Positions 43,624-54,300 of a stretch of DNA of 64,000 nt are shown here, in pieces (position 1 is the stretch's first letter; every line of letters begins with the position of its first letter). Source of the stretch: Nitrospirales bacterium (GTDB lineage Bacteria; Nitrospirota; Nitrospiria; Nitrospirales; UBA8639). The DNA lies in NCBI GenBank assembly GCA_029261355.1, contig JAJDBM010000054.1, positions 1-64,000 of the forward strand. Reading direction: 5' to 3'. The notes under the pieces were generated by a model, which saw only the letters and a list, made by a program, of their open reading frames with translations, searched no databases and was not told the origin of the DNA. Position numbers and translations under genes: made by a program.

Positions 43624-45300
43624 ATGAGACGGTCATGGCAGGACTATCAACAGTTTTTTCGTATTGGGTTGTTCGCTAGTACGTGCTTGTTTGGGGTAGT
43701 AGGAAATGGAAGTGCGGAGTTGTTCTCAGATGGTCCGGAGTTTCAAGTGAATACCTTCTTGCCAAATGGACATGAGCGTCCATCTGTCGCGATGAATGAC
43801 AGCGGACAATCCGTGATCATCTGGCAAAATAACGGGCAAGATGGGGATGGTGATGGAGTCTTTGGGCAACGCTATAACCCCGTTGGGGTTCCAATTGGGC
43901 CAGAGTTTCAAGTGAATACGGTGACCAACTCTCCTCAGAATGAGGCCGATGTGGCAATGGATGACGCCGGTAACTTTGTCGTCGTCTGGCAACGCTTTAA
44001 TTTTGTTACTGATGAGGGAGGAATCTTTGGTCAACGATTCGCTAACACAGGTAATCCGATCGGATCAGAGTTTCAAGTGAGTGCACAAACGACCGCTGAT
44101 CAAAGGAGCCCTGCAGTCGCCATGGATGCCAATGGAGATTTTGTCGTGGCGTGGCAAGATGATAGTGGAGTCAATACTGATGACTCTGGTGTTTTGGCCA
44201 GACAATATAATCAAAATGGAAATCCGGTCGATATTCAGTTTCAAGTCAATACCTACCTTCCTGGTTGGCAAGCACATCCAGATATAGCGATCGATAGCGC
44301 AGGAAGCTTCGTAATTGTGTGGGATAGCTGGGAGCAGGATGGGAATGGAACAGGAATTTTTGGGCAACGCTTTGACAGTACTGGGAGTACCATTGGGTCA
44401 GAGTTTCAAGTGAATTCATGGACAAATAACGACCAAATATACCCTTCTGTAACATTTGATGGAGATGGCAAAATTATTGTCGTCTGGCAAAGTGAGGAGC
44501 AAGATGGGGATCAGAGTGGGATCTTTGGTCAGCGCTATCACGCCAATGGAAACCCCCAAGGCAACAACTTTCCGGTGAATACGTTTACGACGCATAGTCA
44601 GATCTCTCCCGCGGTCCATGCCAATGCCAATGGACAATTTACCGTTGTGTGGCAAGGATGGGGGCAAGATGGGAGTGGCTTCGGGGTCTTTGGTCAATTG
44701 TTTAGCGCTTCAGGGACAGCGGTTGGCGATGAGTTTCAAGTCAACACATCGACTTCATACAACCAGCGATACCCTGGCGTTAGCATGGATGGAGAGGGAA
44801 ATGCGATCATCGTGTGGGACAGCGTTCAGGGTGATGGAGGATTCAGCTATGGCATATTGGGGCAACGATACCTTCCCAATAATTCCCCTGTGTGCGATGC
44901 AGCAAGTGCAAGTCCCTCGCTCCTCTACTCAAACGATAATGCCTTCAAGATTATCAATATCACAAACGTATCTGATCCAGATGGTGATTCTCTCACCATT
45001 ACTATCAATGAGATTTATCAAGATGAACAAGTCAATGCATGGACTGGTGGATACACTGCTCCCGATGGACAAGGAATTGGTACGAATGCAGCTGAAGTGC
45101 GAGACGAGCATTTAATGCTTGGTAATGGGCGACAGTATCGCATCTATTTTACTGCAGAAGATGGGCTCGGGGGATCATGCTCAGCTATGGTCTATGTCCG
45201 TTCAGGATTCAAAAGCAAATACGATGAGGGTTGGATTATCTATGACTCAACAGAAGTTCCATTCATAGGGGTTGGGCCTCAGTCATTCAAAGCAAGATAA
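43624..45300 (+). CDS. Secreted seven-repeat beta-propeller-like protein
   Basis: A 558-residue exported protein. After a signal segment come seven repeats of about 55 residues (residues 37 to ~425) with the pattern G-x-E-F-Q-V-N-T, P-x-V-A-M-D, G-x-F-V-V-V-W-Q and G-I-F-G-Q-R-(F/Y). Seven units of this size fit a seven-bladed propeller. Acidic Q-D-G-D-G-x-G loops may bind calcium. The C-terminal ~140 residues resemble an Ig-like/cadherin-like module (V-S-D-P-D-G-D-S-L-T-I-T). Probably surface-exposed, for adhesion or binding; no enzyme motif. AAGGAGG precedes the ATG at 43624. Confidence 0.8.
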   Translation: MRRSWQDYQQFFRIGLFASTCLFGVVGNGSAELFSDGPEFQVNTFLPNGHERPSVAMNDSGQSVIIWQNNGQDGDGDGVFGQRYNPVGVPIGPEFQVNTVTNSPQNEADVAMDDAGNFVVVWQRFNFVTDEGGIFGQRFANTGNPIGSEFQVSAQTTADQRSPAVAMDANGDFVVAWQDDSGVNTDDSGVLARQYNQNGNPVDIQFQVNTYLPGWQAHPDIAIDSAGSFVIVWDSWEQDGNGTGIFGQRFDSTGSTIGSEFQVNSWTNNDQIYPSVTFDGDGKIIVVWQSEEQDGDQSGIFGQRYHANGNPQGNNFPVNTFTTHSQISPAVHANANGQFTVVWQGWGQDGSGFGVFGQLFSASGTAVGDEFQVNTSTSYNQRYPGVSMDGEGNAIIVWDSVQGDGGFSYGILGQRYLPNNSPVCDAASASPSLLYSNDNAFKIINITNVSDPDGDSLTITINEIYQDEQVNAWTGGYTAPDGQGIGTNAAEVRDEHLMLGNGRQYRIYFTAEDGLGGSCSAMVYVRSGFKSKYDEGWIIYDSTEVPFIGVGPQSFKAR

Positions 45301-45312
45301 CCGATCTGTCTT

Positions 45313-45342
45313 TGTGCACGAACGGATGATTGTTCGTGCACA
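45313..45342 (+). terminator. Strong hairpin after the propeller gene
   Basis: TGTGCACGAAC (45313-45323) pairs perfectly with GTTCGTGCACA (45332-45342) around an 8-base loop, 12 bp after the stop. No T-run follows, so it may stabilise mRNA or act as a Rho-assisted stop. Confidence 0.65.
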
Positions 45343-45667
45343 GATCCTCTCCAGTTGTGCCAATCAGTATTCATCCTTACCCTCAATAGAGAGGGGGTAT
45401 GCCAGATTTCCTTCTGTTATCAGCTATCCCCTTAGTCAATGGAAGGTCAACACTTAAGGACGCTCTAGTCTCTCTAATTACTGATCTGTATAAAACGGAG
45501 TATTCAAAAGGCACTTTGCAGAAAGACTGTGCGGGATGGTGATTGGTAGGGCATCAAACTATAGTTAATCCATGCCCTGGCCTCTACGTTGCTCTTCAAT
45601 TCTACGTAGATGTAAGGCTTGCCATGTCTGGATGTCCAGGATGGATAAGAAGTATGAGGCGAGTAGG
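45343..45667. other. Convergent intergenic stretch, no gene seen
   Basis: No ORF with a plausible start and no repeat found between the hairpin and the end of the REC gene. Confidence 0.45.
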
Positions 45668-46084
45668 TCAGGTGAATGTCGTTGGTGCTATTGTTCGATG
45701 AAGGTGTTGCAACTGCAAATGTAAGGCGATGCGGGTTAAGACTTCCAAATTAGTGAATGGTTTTGAGATCACGTCAGATGCGCCTGAGTCTAACGCGTCT
45801 CTCCAAGTTTCCGGTTCCACGTGAGCGCTGGTCAAGAGGACTGGAACATCCTGCATGTCCTCTAATGCTTTAAGACGTCGACAGGTTTCATAGCCATCGA
45901 TCCCTGGCATGCGTATATCGACCAGGACGAGATCTGGATGTCCTTTCTGCGCACAGCCTATGCCCATTTCTCCGCTTTCTGCCACCAGCACATGGTAGCC
46001 AGCATCAACCAACAGATCTGACAATATGTGAAGATTATCTGGCGTATCATCAATGAGCAATAGCGTGGTGAGGTCTGTATTCAT
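45668..46084 (-). CDS. Single-domain response regulator (REC only)
   Basis: A 138-residue CheY-like receiver. Acid pocket: L-L-L-I-D-D-T; phospho-acceptor in V-L-V-D-I-R-M-P-G; conserved Thr/Ser in L-L-T-S-A-H; Lys in I-S-K-P-F. Without an output domain it probably passes phosphate between kinases or binds a target. AGGAAGA precedes the ATG at 46084. Located downstream of the kinase/sigma-54 regulator pair on the same strand, it may work with the same kinase. Confidence 0.9.
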   Translation of the reverse strand: MNTDLTTLLLIDDTPDNLHILSDLLVDAGYHVLVAESGEMGIGCAQKGHPDLVLVDIRMPGIDGYETCRRLKALEDMQDVPVLLTSAHVEPETWRDALDSGASDVISKPFTNLEVLTRIALHLQLQHLHRTIAPTTFT

Positions 46085-46197
46085 ATCATTCTTCCTAGGT
46101 TGAGGAAATTGTCGAGACAAGATCACGATTATCACGCTTGTCCCTCTTCCTGCATTTCTCTTGACACGATATTAGCAATTTAAATGCCACAGCACCC

Positions 46198-46220
46198 CAA
46201 AAATCTCTAACATAGAGATT
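46198..46220 (-). terminator. Terminator of the kinase/sigma-54 regulator operon
   Basis: Read on the minus strand, AATCTCT (46214-46220) pairs with AGAGATT (46202-46208) around 5 bases and continues into TTTTTGG. It lies about 180 bp past the stop of the sigma-54 regulator and ahead of the REC-only gene. Confidence 0.6.
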
Positions 46221-46397
46221 AAGTTCTCAAACTCCACGCCATGAGATGAAAGAGAAGTGACGACCTGATCGGAGAGAAGAACCGAGGATGAAGGAAAAGG
46301 AGTTCCCGCTAAACGCTGTGTGGCCATATGTCGCCAAAATGGTGGATTGTCGCCACAGAGACCATTTGGTGAGCGGTGAGAATTGAAACGTAAGGTG

Positions 46398-47897
46398 TTA
46401 TTCTTCTCGATCGATGCCGAGTTTTTCCATACGCCCTCGTAAGGTCGAACGATTGACCCCAAGGAGCTGAGCTGCTCCTTTTTCTCCAGAAATGCGCCAT
46501 TTTGTAGAATCCAGTGCACGAAGGATATGGAGTCGTTCAATTTCTTCGAGAGACAGAAAGGCGGTTGTTTCCGGGGAGGGCTGTGGCAACATTTGGTCCA
46601 TGGGTGATGACATGGTTGTTTCAGACTGACTGCCAAGCCAATTTCCCATCTCAAGAGTGTGATTTTTGTTCACAATCACGGCCCGTTCAATTACATTTTC
46701 TAGTTCTCGTATATTTCCAGGCCAAGGATAATTCATCAATTCACGATGACTATCTGGGTGTATATCCGTCACTGTCCTCCCATGTCTCTCCGAGAATTTT
46801 TTAAGAATATGCCTAAAGAGTAAGGGTAAATCTTCTTGACGTTCACGAAGAGGTGGAATATTTACGGGGAACACATTCAGGCGGTAATAGAGATCTTCTC
46901 GAAATTGTTTCTGGGCCACAGCTTCTTGGAGGTCTCTGTTTGTGGCGGCAATGATGCGGACATCAACTTTTTGGGTACTGTGTCCTCCGACTCGTTCGAA
47001 TTCTTGTTCTTGAAGCACACGCAATAGTTTGGATTGAATATCGAGAGGGAGTTCTCCGATTTCGTCAAGAAAGAGCGTGCCTCGATGGGCCAGTTCGAAT
47101 CGACCGACACGTTTGCTCGTTGCCCCAGTAAAAGCACCCTTTTCATGGCCAAAAAACTCACTTTCAAATAAGTCTTTGGGAATGGCCGCGCAGTTGACTT
47201 TGATCATGGGCAAGTCGGCTCGAGCGCTCTGTTCGTGAACGGCCCGAGCGAGTACTTCTTTGCCGGTCCCAGTTTCGCCAATGAGCAGAACCGTGCAATC
47301 CGTTTTTGCCGCTTGTGCGACGTGATCAAGTGCCTCTCGAATCGAGGGACTGCTCCCGACAATCCCTCCGCCAACTTGTTGGGATTGTAGTTCATCCTGA
47401 AGGTACCGAACCGTTCCCTTAGTTCGAGTATGAGCATCGATTTCCTCTTGCAGCAGCTGATTCTGCTCTTCAAGGTGAACTTTTTGACCTTCCAACTTAC
47501 AGCAGAGTTCCCGAAGAGCTAGATGCGTTCGCACGCGTGCGAGTACTTCTTCTTGGTGAAACGGTTTCGTGATGTAATCAACGCCACCGACCTCGAATCC
47601 CTTAACTTTTTCGATGGTTTCCGAAAGCGCAGTCATGAAAATTATAGGAATATCTCTCGTATCAGGGTTAGCTTTCAAGCGTGTGCAGGTCTCGAACCCA
47701 TTTAGTTCGGGCATCAAAACATCGAGCAAAATGAGGTCTGGGTGCTCGCGTCGGATAACTTCCTCCGCATCATTTCCATCCTCGGCTACGAGCACTTTAT
47801 AGCCTGCGTCATCCAAAAAGGCTGAGACAATCTGAAGATTGGTCGGAGTGTCGTCCACAACCAAAATTTTTCCGTGGGACTCAGCTCGTATCGTCAT
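46398..47897 (-). CDS. Sigma-54-dependent response regulator (NtrC family)
   Basis: A 499-residue protein: receiver domain (acid pocket V-V-D-D-T, phospho-acceptor in L-L-D-V-L-M-P), coiled-coil linker, AAA+ ATPase with Walker A G-E-T-G-T-G-K-E, the sigma-54 contact loop G-A-F-T-G-A and Walker B L-F-L-D-E-I, and a Fis-type helix-turn-helix at the end ([13 protein letters not shown]). It activates sigma-54 promoters after phosphorylation. Its start overlaps the stop of the hybrid kinase by 4 bp (47894-47897), so that kinase is the likely partner. Confidence 0.94.
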   Translation of the reverse strand: MTIRAESHGKILVVDDTPTNLQIVSAFLDDAGYKVLVAEDGNDAEEVIRREHPDLILLDVLMPELNGFETCTRLKANPDTRDIPIIFMTALSETIEKVKGFEVGGVDYITKPFHQEEVLARVRTHLALRELCCKLEGQKVHLEEQNQLLQEEIDAHTRTKGTVRYLQDELQSQQVGGGIVGSSPSIREALDHVAQAAKTDCTVLLIGETGTGKEVLARAVHEQSARADLPMIKVNCAAIPKDLFESEFFGHEKGAFTGATSKRVGRFELAHRGTLFLDEIGELPLDIQSKLLRVLQEQEFERVGGHSTQKVDVRIIAATNRDLQEAVAQKQFREDLYYRLNVFPVNIPPLRERQEDLPLLFRHILKKFSERHGRTVTDIHPDSHRELMNYPWPGNIRELENVIERAVIVNKNHTLEMGNWLGSQSETTMSSPMDQMLPQPSPETTAFLSLEEIERLHILRALDSTKWRISGEKGAAQLLGVNRSTLRGRMEKLGIDREE

Positions 47898-50467
47898 GAT
47901 GTTTGACCTTTGAGATTTTCAAGGAACAAGCGTAGCTTTTTGACTTGAAACTGTTGGGCAAATGTTCGGACCTTGTTGATAAAGGTTTGATGAGCTGGGT
48001 CAGTTTCCTCAAACAACTGAAGGCGGTGGAGCACTTGTGTCATATCTCCAGATGCAACCAATGTTTGGAGTTCGTGAATGACGTCAATGGGCGGGATGAT
48101 GAGCTCCGTTGGTGAAGTTTCTTGATCCTGAGGGATCGTTGCCGTTGGGTCTGTCTCTTGATCGTAGGTAATGGAAAGATGGAGATGTTCACAGAGTAGC
48201 CGTACAAGTTTGCCAATTCGAAAGGGTTTTGAGAGGAATCCATCCGCTCCTGCCTCGAGACATTCGGTTCGATTGTGCTCAAAGGAACTGGCGGAAACCG
48301 CCAAGATTATCAAGCCTCTCATGTCGGGTAGAGTCCTAATTTGTTTTGTTGCTTCTAGGCCATTAAGTTGTGGCATACGTAAATCCATTAAAATTGCATC
48401 AGGCTTTTTGATTGCGAGCTGTTTAAGGCATTCTTGCCCATTCGTGGCCTGTTGGACCGTAAAGCCAAGAGGGCGCAACGCATCTGCTAAGAATTGTCGA
48501 TTGTCTGCCTTATCATCGACCACTAAGATGTTTCGTTTTGGCCCGACGACTCCAAGAATGATCCGTTCCTCTTGCCCAAGGTCTTGTTCCGTGACGTCAG
48601 CTTCAGGGAGTTCAAGGTCAAACCAAAAACTGCTGCCTTGACCGTAAACACTGGCGGCTTCAAGTTTACTGTCCATTAAGTGCACGAGCTTTTGACCGAT
48701 CGTAAGTCCGAGGCCTGTTCCCTCTGGCATCAGGTTTGAGTGATGTATTTGTCGAAACGCCTGAAAAATAGATGCCAAGTCGTCTGGATTGATGCCGACA
48801 CCGGTATCCTCGACTAAGAACCGAATGGCCTTGTCGTGATATCCCACCTTGAGCGCAATGCCTCCCTCCCGTGTATACTTAATTGCGTTGTCGAGTAAGT
48901 TGATCAATACCTGACGAAGTCGTTTAATATCGCCCATGACAATGCGGGGAAATTCTGAGAGCAGTTCGAAGGTGAACATGAGCCCGTTGTCTTCAGCTCG
49001 AGCACGCATGATGTTGACTAACGATTCAAGCATGGGGCGAAGCGAAAAGGGTTCGGTGTAGATCTCGAGGCTTCCCGCTTCTATGCGGGTGAGATCTAAG
49101 ATTTCATTGATGAGTCCGAGAAGATGCTCCCCTGACTGCTCAATCACCGAAATGGCTGTTTGATGGGATGTCGCCACGGATTTGTCATTTTTCAGGAGTT
49201 GTGCATATCCTAAGATTCCAGTGAGTGGAGTACGAAGCTCATGGCTCATCGTTGATAAGAATTCACTCTTGGCTCGATTGGCCAGTTCTGCTGCTTCTTT
49301 GGCTGCCTGAAGCTCACGTTCGGCCGCAATACGTTTGGTAATATCTTTGCCATAAATCGTCACGAATCCTTCTTCTTGAAACGGGACAAAGAATAAGGAA
49401 TATATCTGTGGCTCAACTCCGGTTTCGAGATATTTATTGGATCCAGTTGTGCTCACTTCCCCAATAACTTGAGCGATCGATGATGGCGCGACGTTTCCTT
49501 TTTTACATTCCCACATTGTTAGGAGTGTTTGACTGGCTGGATTGGCATAGACAATTGTCCCATCGTTTGCCAGTCTCAGAACGGGATTTGGATTCATGTC
49601 AGGAAATTTTGTGCTCGCTTGCGCAGACTTCTCAGCTGCCTTTCTTGCTGTAATATCTCTGAGAAATCCACTAAAGACGATTCTTCCATGAGAAGGTAGC
49701 GGTGTAATACTCAGCTCAATAGGAAATTCATGGCCATCTTTGTGGAGTCCTGTGATTTCGATTCGCTGTTTGAGAAGCTTGGCTTCTCCAGTTTCCACCA
49801 TACGTTTTAGTCCGGCGCGATGTGCTTCTCGATATTCTTGTGGGACGATGGTTGTTTCTAAACTCTGGCCGATGGCTTCTTCTCGCTTCCAGCCAAAAAT
49901 CGTCTCAGCTTGATGATTCCACCCTGTAATGATGCCTTCTGAATCCATGGCAACGACTGCGTCGAGGGCGTTGTCGACGATCAGGCGGGTGGTTTCGTCA
50001 CTTTCACGGAATCCGGCTTCTATCCACTTGCTCTGAGTGATATCAATCATGACGGCCACAAGCCGACAATCGAGACTTTCCTTATCGGTAACGAATTGTC
50101 CACGGTCGTAAATATAGGCATAGCTGTCATCCGCACAGCGAAACCGATATTCTGCTGACCAGAGGGAGTTCGTCGTCTGCAGGGCTTTCTCTAGTTCCTC
50201 GAGGACAGCTGTTCGGTCTTCCGGATGCAGACGGTCCTCCCACCATTGGCTTGTTTGACCGACCTCATGTTTGGCATAGCCAAAATGCTTTGATTCTCCG
50301 AATTCCCAAGTCATGATATTGGTCATGAGATGACAATCACGAACAACGCCGCATGACTGCGCCACCATGGACCATGGTTGATTGTGAGGCTGAGATTCTT
50401 GACCCCGGTTACGGGGAGGAATGGATGAGGGGGGTTGGTTTTTCATCGTCGAGTCATATGTTGGCAT
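47894..50467 (-). CDS. PAS-domain hybrid histidine kinase with receiver domain
   Basis: An 857-residue cytosolic sensor kinase. Three PAS-type domains (about 40-150, 160-280, 285-375), a dimerisation helix with the intact motif M-S-H-E-L-R-T-P-L (phospho-acceptor His409), the ATPase domain (N-L-L-D-N-A-I-K-Y; D-T-G-V-G-I; G-T-G-L-G-L) and a receiver domain (V-V-D-D-K; I-L-M-D-L-R-M-P). The last ~100 residues are helical and might be a phosphotransfer-like module, but no H-x-L-K-G motif is seen. No transmembrane helix, so a cytosolic signal is likely. A Pho-box-like repeat lies 84 bp upstream of the start. Confidence 0.92.
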   Translation of the reverse strand: MPTYDSTMKNQPPSSIPPRNRGQESQPHNQPWSMVAQSCGVVRDCHLMTNIMTWEFGESKHFGYAKHEVGQTSQWWEDRLHPEDRTAVLEELEKALQTTNSLWSAEYRFRCADDSYAYIYDRGQFVTDKESLDCRLVAVMIDITQSKWIEAGFRESDETTRLIVDNALDAVVAMDSEGIITGWNHQAETIFGWKREEAIGQSLETTIVPQEYREAHRAGLKRMVETGEAKLLKQRIEITGLHKDGHEFPIELSITPLPSHGRIVFSGFLRDITARKAAEKSAQASTKFPDMNPNPVLRLANDGTIVYANPASQTLLTMWECKKGNVAPSSIAQVIGEVSTTGSNKYLETGVEPQIYSLFFVPFQEEGFVTIYGKDITKRIAAERELQAAKEAAELANRAKSEFLSTMSHELRTPLTGILGYAQLLKNDKSVATSHQTAISVIEQSGEHLLGLINEILDLTRIEAGSLEIYTEPFSLRPMLESLVNIMRARAEDNGLMFTFELLSEFPRIVMGDIKRLRQVLINLLDNAIKYTREGGIALKVGYHDKAIRFLVEDTGVGINPDDLASIFQAFRQIHHSNLMPEGTGLGLTIGQKLVHLMDSKLEAASVYGQGSSFWFDLELPEADVTEQDLGQEERIILGVVGPKRNILVVDDKADNRQFLADALRPLGFTVQQATNGQECLKQLAIKKPDAILMDLRMPQLNGLEATKQIRTLPDMRGLIILAVSASSFEHNRTECLEAGADGFLSKPFRIGKLVRLLCEHLHLSITYDQETDPTATIPQDQETSPTELIIPPIDVIHELQTLVASGDMTQVLHRLQLFEETDPAHQTFINKVRTFAQQFQVKKLRLFLENLKGQTS

Positions 50468-50550
50468 AAATTTATAGCCTATTGCAGCTAATGTCTCAAT
50501 GGATAAAGGTCAGATAACCCATTATTTAGTATAAAAATATCACAGAGGTG

Positions 50551-50568
50551 GTAACAGATATGTAACAG
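50551..50568 (-). promoter_or_regulatory. Tandem direct repeat resembling a Pho box, copy B
   Basis: On the minus strand: CTGTTACATATCTGTTAC, two CTGTTAC units separated by ATAT. It matches a PhoB consensus as I know it at 15 of 18 positions and lies 84 bp before the hybrid kinase start. The flank (AAAGAAA on one side) is also shared with copy C. Confidence 0.65.
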
Positions 50569-50664
50569 ATTTAAAGAAAGTGACCCATTTATTATCATTA
50601 ACTACGACCGCCTTCTACTATTTAGTTGTCTTTTTCGAGATCGGGTCCAAGAGCCTCTTTCGTG

Positions 50665-51138
50665 TCAGTATTTTCCTTCATCCGTGAATGGATTGGGGGT
50701 TATTTTCAGTGATTTTGAAGATTGGCGGTCTTGGTTAACGTTAATAGTCAGAATCTCTCCACCATCTCTTATTGATCCGCAGGGCAGGCTTTCGGGTGTG
50801 ATCGAGAAAATATCGACAACACAATCACACAAGTAGGCTGAAAACAGCTGGATCTGGAGTAAAGGAATCGTGGTCCAGTATTGATACAGGCCTTCGGGAA
50901 TGGGTTTCAACGGACGAACATGTAGAGTCATTTTTGGAGGTATGACCTCGAGTCTCTGTATATGCCCCCTCGCCATCCAATTGGCCAGAACTTGGTCCGC
51001 AGGAGCATTGAAACGTTGCAATTCAGTTAACAGGGGCGACAGATTCGAGTGAATGGCGAGCCTATGTTTGGCAGCATCTTGCTGGGATTTCTGACTGGAG
51101 GTGTGGGCTGCAAGATGGGTTTTCTTTGTTGCCTTCAT
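50665..51138 (-). CDS. Hypothetical protein (157 residues)
   Basis: A soluble protein with a basic, Gln/Ser-rich N-terminal ~30 residues, a helical part (L-S-P-L-L-T-E-L-Q-R-F), and a beta-rich C-terminal part containing a D-G-G-E-I-L-T-I-N-V segment. A GGAG lies 6 bp before the ATG. No family recognised. Its upstream region holds a ten-G homopolymer and Pho-box-like copy C, shared with the divergent MalT-like gene. Context suggests a signalling-related role but nothing in the protein proves it. Confidence 0.55.
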   Translation of the reverse strand: MKATKKTHLAAHTSSQKSQQDAAKHRLAIHSNLSPLLTELQRFNAPADQVLANWMARGHIQRLEVIPPKMTLHVRPLKPIPEGLYQYWTTIPLLQIQLFSAYLCDCVVDIFSITPESLPCGSIRDGGEILTINVNQDRQSSKSLKITPNPFTDEGKY

Positions 51139-51172
51139 CGTGACTCCAAATTTGTGCCTCGTTCCGAGCGTT

Positions 51173-51182
51173 GGGGGGGGGG
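51173..51182. repeat. Ten-base G homopolymer in a divergent promoter region
   Basis: A run of ten G lies 35 bp before the start of the 157-residue gene, between it and Pho-box-like copy C. Runs this long are prone to slippage, so it could switch expression on and off. Confidence 0.7.
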
Positions 51183-51241
51183 AATGGTTCTAAAGAATTC
51201 AAATTTCTACTTCTGATGACTGCAGATATATCAGGCATGTC

Positions 51242-51259
51242 GTAACAGATATGTAACAG
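51242..51259 (-). promoter_or_regulatory. Tandem direct repeat resembling a Pho box, copy C
   Basis: Identical over 18 bases to copy B (minus strand CTGTTACATATCTGTTAC). It lies 104 bp before the 157-residue gene and 87 bp before the plus-strand MalT-like gene at 51346, so it could serve either one. Confidence 0.65.
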
Positions 51260-51345
51260 ATTCAAAGAAAAGGCAAGGGCACGTGCTGTTTTTTCTAGCT
51301 CTTGACATATTCCAAGTTTTCTCTGGCCTATGCTAGGCTGCACAA

Positions 51346-54300
51346 ATGAGTGCTCATTCCCTTCATTCCCAAACTTTTTGCCAAAAGACAACTTCGACGA
51401 CAAAGTCCCAGAAACGTCTCGTACAACCAATAATTTCGCTTGCCAAACTTACGCCTCCTTCCTTACCGAGACTCGTAGAACGTCCACACCTGATTGAGCA
51501 AATCGATCAAATTCGACAGAGGGGCACAAAGGTGTTGTGGATTCAGGCTGCTCCTGGTGCGGGAAAAACCACTTTGGCTGCGAGTTACCTGCTAACGACG
51601 AAACGACGGGCCCTTTGGTATCAATTGAATGCCGGCGATGCCGACCCCGCTACTTGGTTCCATTATTTGACACTAGGAATTGAGGAGGCTGCACCGCGTT
51701 TTCGTAAGCCGATGTTGGCATTGGAGCCGGCTTACATGGCCGACCTTCCTGGCTTTACGCGGCTCTTTTTTGAGCAACTTTTTAGTCGACTCAAATCACC
51801 TGGGCTGTTGATTTTTGATAACTATCACGAGCTTCCCTCCGATAGTCCCGTGCAGTCACTCATGATTGAGGCCTTTCGCACCGTACCGCCTGGTGTCTGT
51901 TGTATGGTCACAAGCCGACAGGCCCCTCCTCCAGCCTTCGCGACCTTGATTGCCGACCAATCCCTGGTGGAGTTCTCTGCCTCAGAGCTCTCCTTTGACC
52001 TTTCCGAAACGCGACGCCTTCTAGCTCTTCATCACGTCAACGATGCAAGCATGTCGTCGGATTGGGCTCAGCAGCTTCATACACATACGCAAGGTTGGGT
52101 GGCTGGGGTCATCTTGTTAGGAACCCAACGACCGTCAAATCCTTTGACCTCTTCCATGTCACAAGCTGTTTCCCTCAAGGCTGGAAAAACAGCTGATCAC
52201 TCAGTCCTCATTGACTATTTTGTACAAGAAGCTCTCACGCGTCTGTCTCCGGATGTTCGCATGTTGCTGTTGAAGACCGCGATGTTTTCCTCCTTCAGTG
52301 CACAGATAGCCCAACGTCTGACGGGATTGTCACAGGCAGGATATGAACTCAATAAACTCGCGCGTGCGCGTTATTTTGTTGAAAGCCGTGATGGGGTTTT
52401 TCAGTACCACCCACTCTTTAAGCAGTTTTTGTCTCAACAGGCTGTACTGGAATTTGGCCATGATTCCTGGCGGGTTCTTCAGTCAGAGGCGGCGGAACTG
52501 TTGGTAGAAGATGGGTGGGTGGAGGAGGGGATTCGGCTCTTTCTCGAGTCTGGCCAAACGCGTCATGTGAGCCGTCATTTGATCGAACAAGCTCCCTCCT
52601 TGATGGAGCAGGGACGTTTTCAGACATTGTCTCATTGGATAGCATGCCTGCCAGCTCAAGAATGCGAGCGTGAGCCATATTTGCTGTACTGGAAAGGCAT
52701 GAGTCAGGTTGTTCACAACCCCGCGGAAAGTCTACAGCGTTTTGAGTCTGTGTTTTCCATATTTCAAACTCGTGGGGATGTGAGTGGCATGTTATTAGCT
52801 GCCAGTGGTGCGATCTACGCTATCGACTTTACCTGGACAGGTTTTGATCGAATTGATAAGTGGCATTCAATCATTGAGGCTTTGTGGGACAAGAATGTTG
52901 CGAGCCTTTCTCCCGATGTGCAATCGTCCGTGATCATCGCAATGATGCGTAGTCTCTTTTGGCGTCAGCCACACCGAAGGATTCTCCAATCATGGCTCAA
53001 ACGAGCCGAAGCATTTATCCAGCATTATGATCGTGTGAGTGAGCTCACGATTATCGTCCATCATATTCTCTGTTGCTCTCGTAGTTTTGGGAGTATTCAA
53101 GAGGCGGTTCAAGCAATTACTCCAGTGTGTAAGCAGCTTGATCAACTGGCGCTGTCACTTCCTACTCAGGTGGCGTGGGAGATATCGCAAACAGGAATTT
53201 CCTGGGTTACTGGAGAATTTCGTGAAGCCAAAATTCATTTTCAACGTGGTTCTGAATACATCCACGAAGTGCCGGTCTTTCGAGGGCCGATGATATTCAA
53301 TGGGTTATATGCTGCTCTGCACAGTCAAGACTTTGAACATGCCGACACCATTGTGTCGAACGAATATTTTACTCTCCAGCATATGGGACTGGCGTTCTAT
53401 GCCATTGGCACTTTTCAACAAGGATGGTTCCATGCGCTAAGAGGGAATTTAAAAGAAGCTCATGATTGCGCACAAGAAAGTATCGTGTTGGCTCAGCAAT
53501 CCAAAGCGCAACATTTCGAGGCTGTGGCGATCTTAGGTTTTGCTACCGTCTTAGCCGCAGCCAATCGATTTGAAGAGGTAGAAAAACCTTTGTCTGAAGT
53601 TGAATCGATTGCTGACAAGATTGAACATATTTCCCTGAGCTATTCGTGTCATGTGCTTCGTGCGTATGTCTTATTAAAGACTCGTCCTTTCTCTGACGTT
53701 ATTCCCGTATTGACTCAGGCATTCAATCTCGGCAGGCAACATGATATTTTTTATACGTACGAATCGTGGCTACCTAGTATTCTGGCTCCCTTATGTGCTC
53801 ATGCAATAGAAGAAGATATTGAGTTTGACTATGTGAGGCAGCTCATTCAGGCGAAGAAGCTGACGCTCGATTCGACAAGGGCAGGGACGTTAAATTGGCC
53901 ATGGCCAATTCGTATTCAGACGTTGGGGTCGTTCCAAATTATTACAGAAGCCGGGCCTGTCACATTTGCGCGTAAGGCTCCCCTTACGCCGTTGCGTTTG
54001 TTGAAGCTCCTGATCAGTCTAGGGGGGGGAGACATTTCACTCACGCGGTTGGCTGATGATCTGTGGCCTGATGCGGAGGGTGATGCCGCTTATCGGTCGA
54101 TTTTGACGAATCTTGCCCGTCTGCGAAAGTTGCTGGGTCGAGAAGATGCGTTACGTGTGCGGGGTGGAGTCTTGAGTATCAATACGTGTCTTTGTTGGGT
54201 GGATAGCTTGGCTTTTGAGCATATGGCCAAGACCGCTCTCGCAGCTTCAAGTGTGGGAAATAAGATCGAGGCTCGAACCTTGGCGACTCGTGCCCTATCT

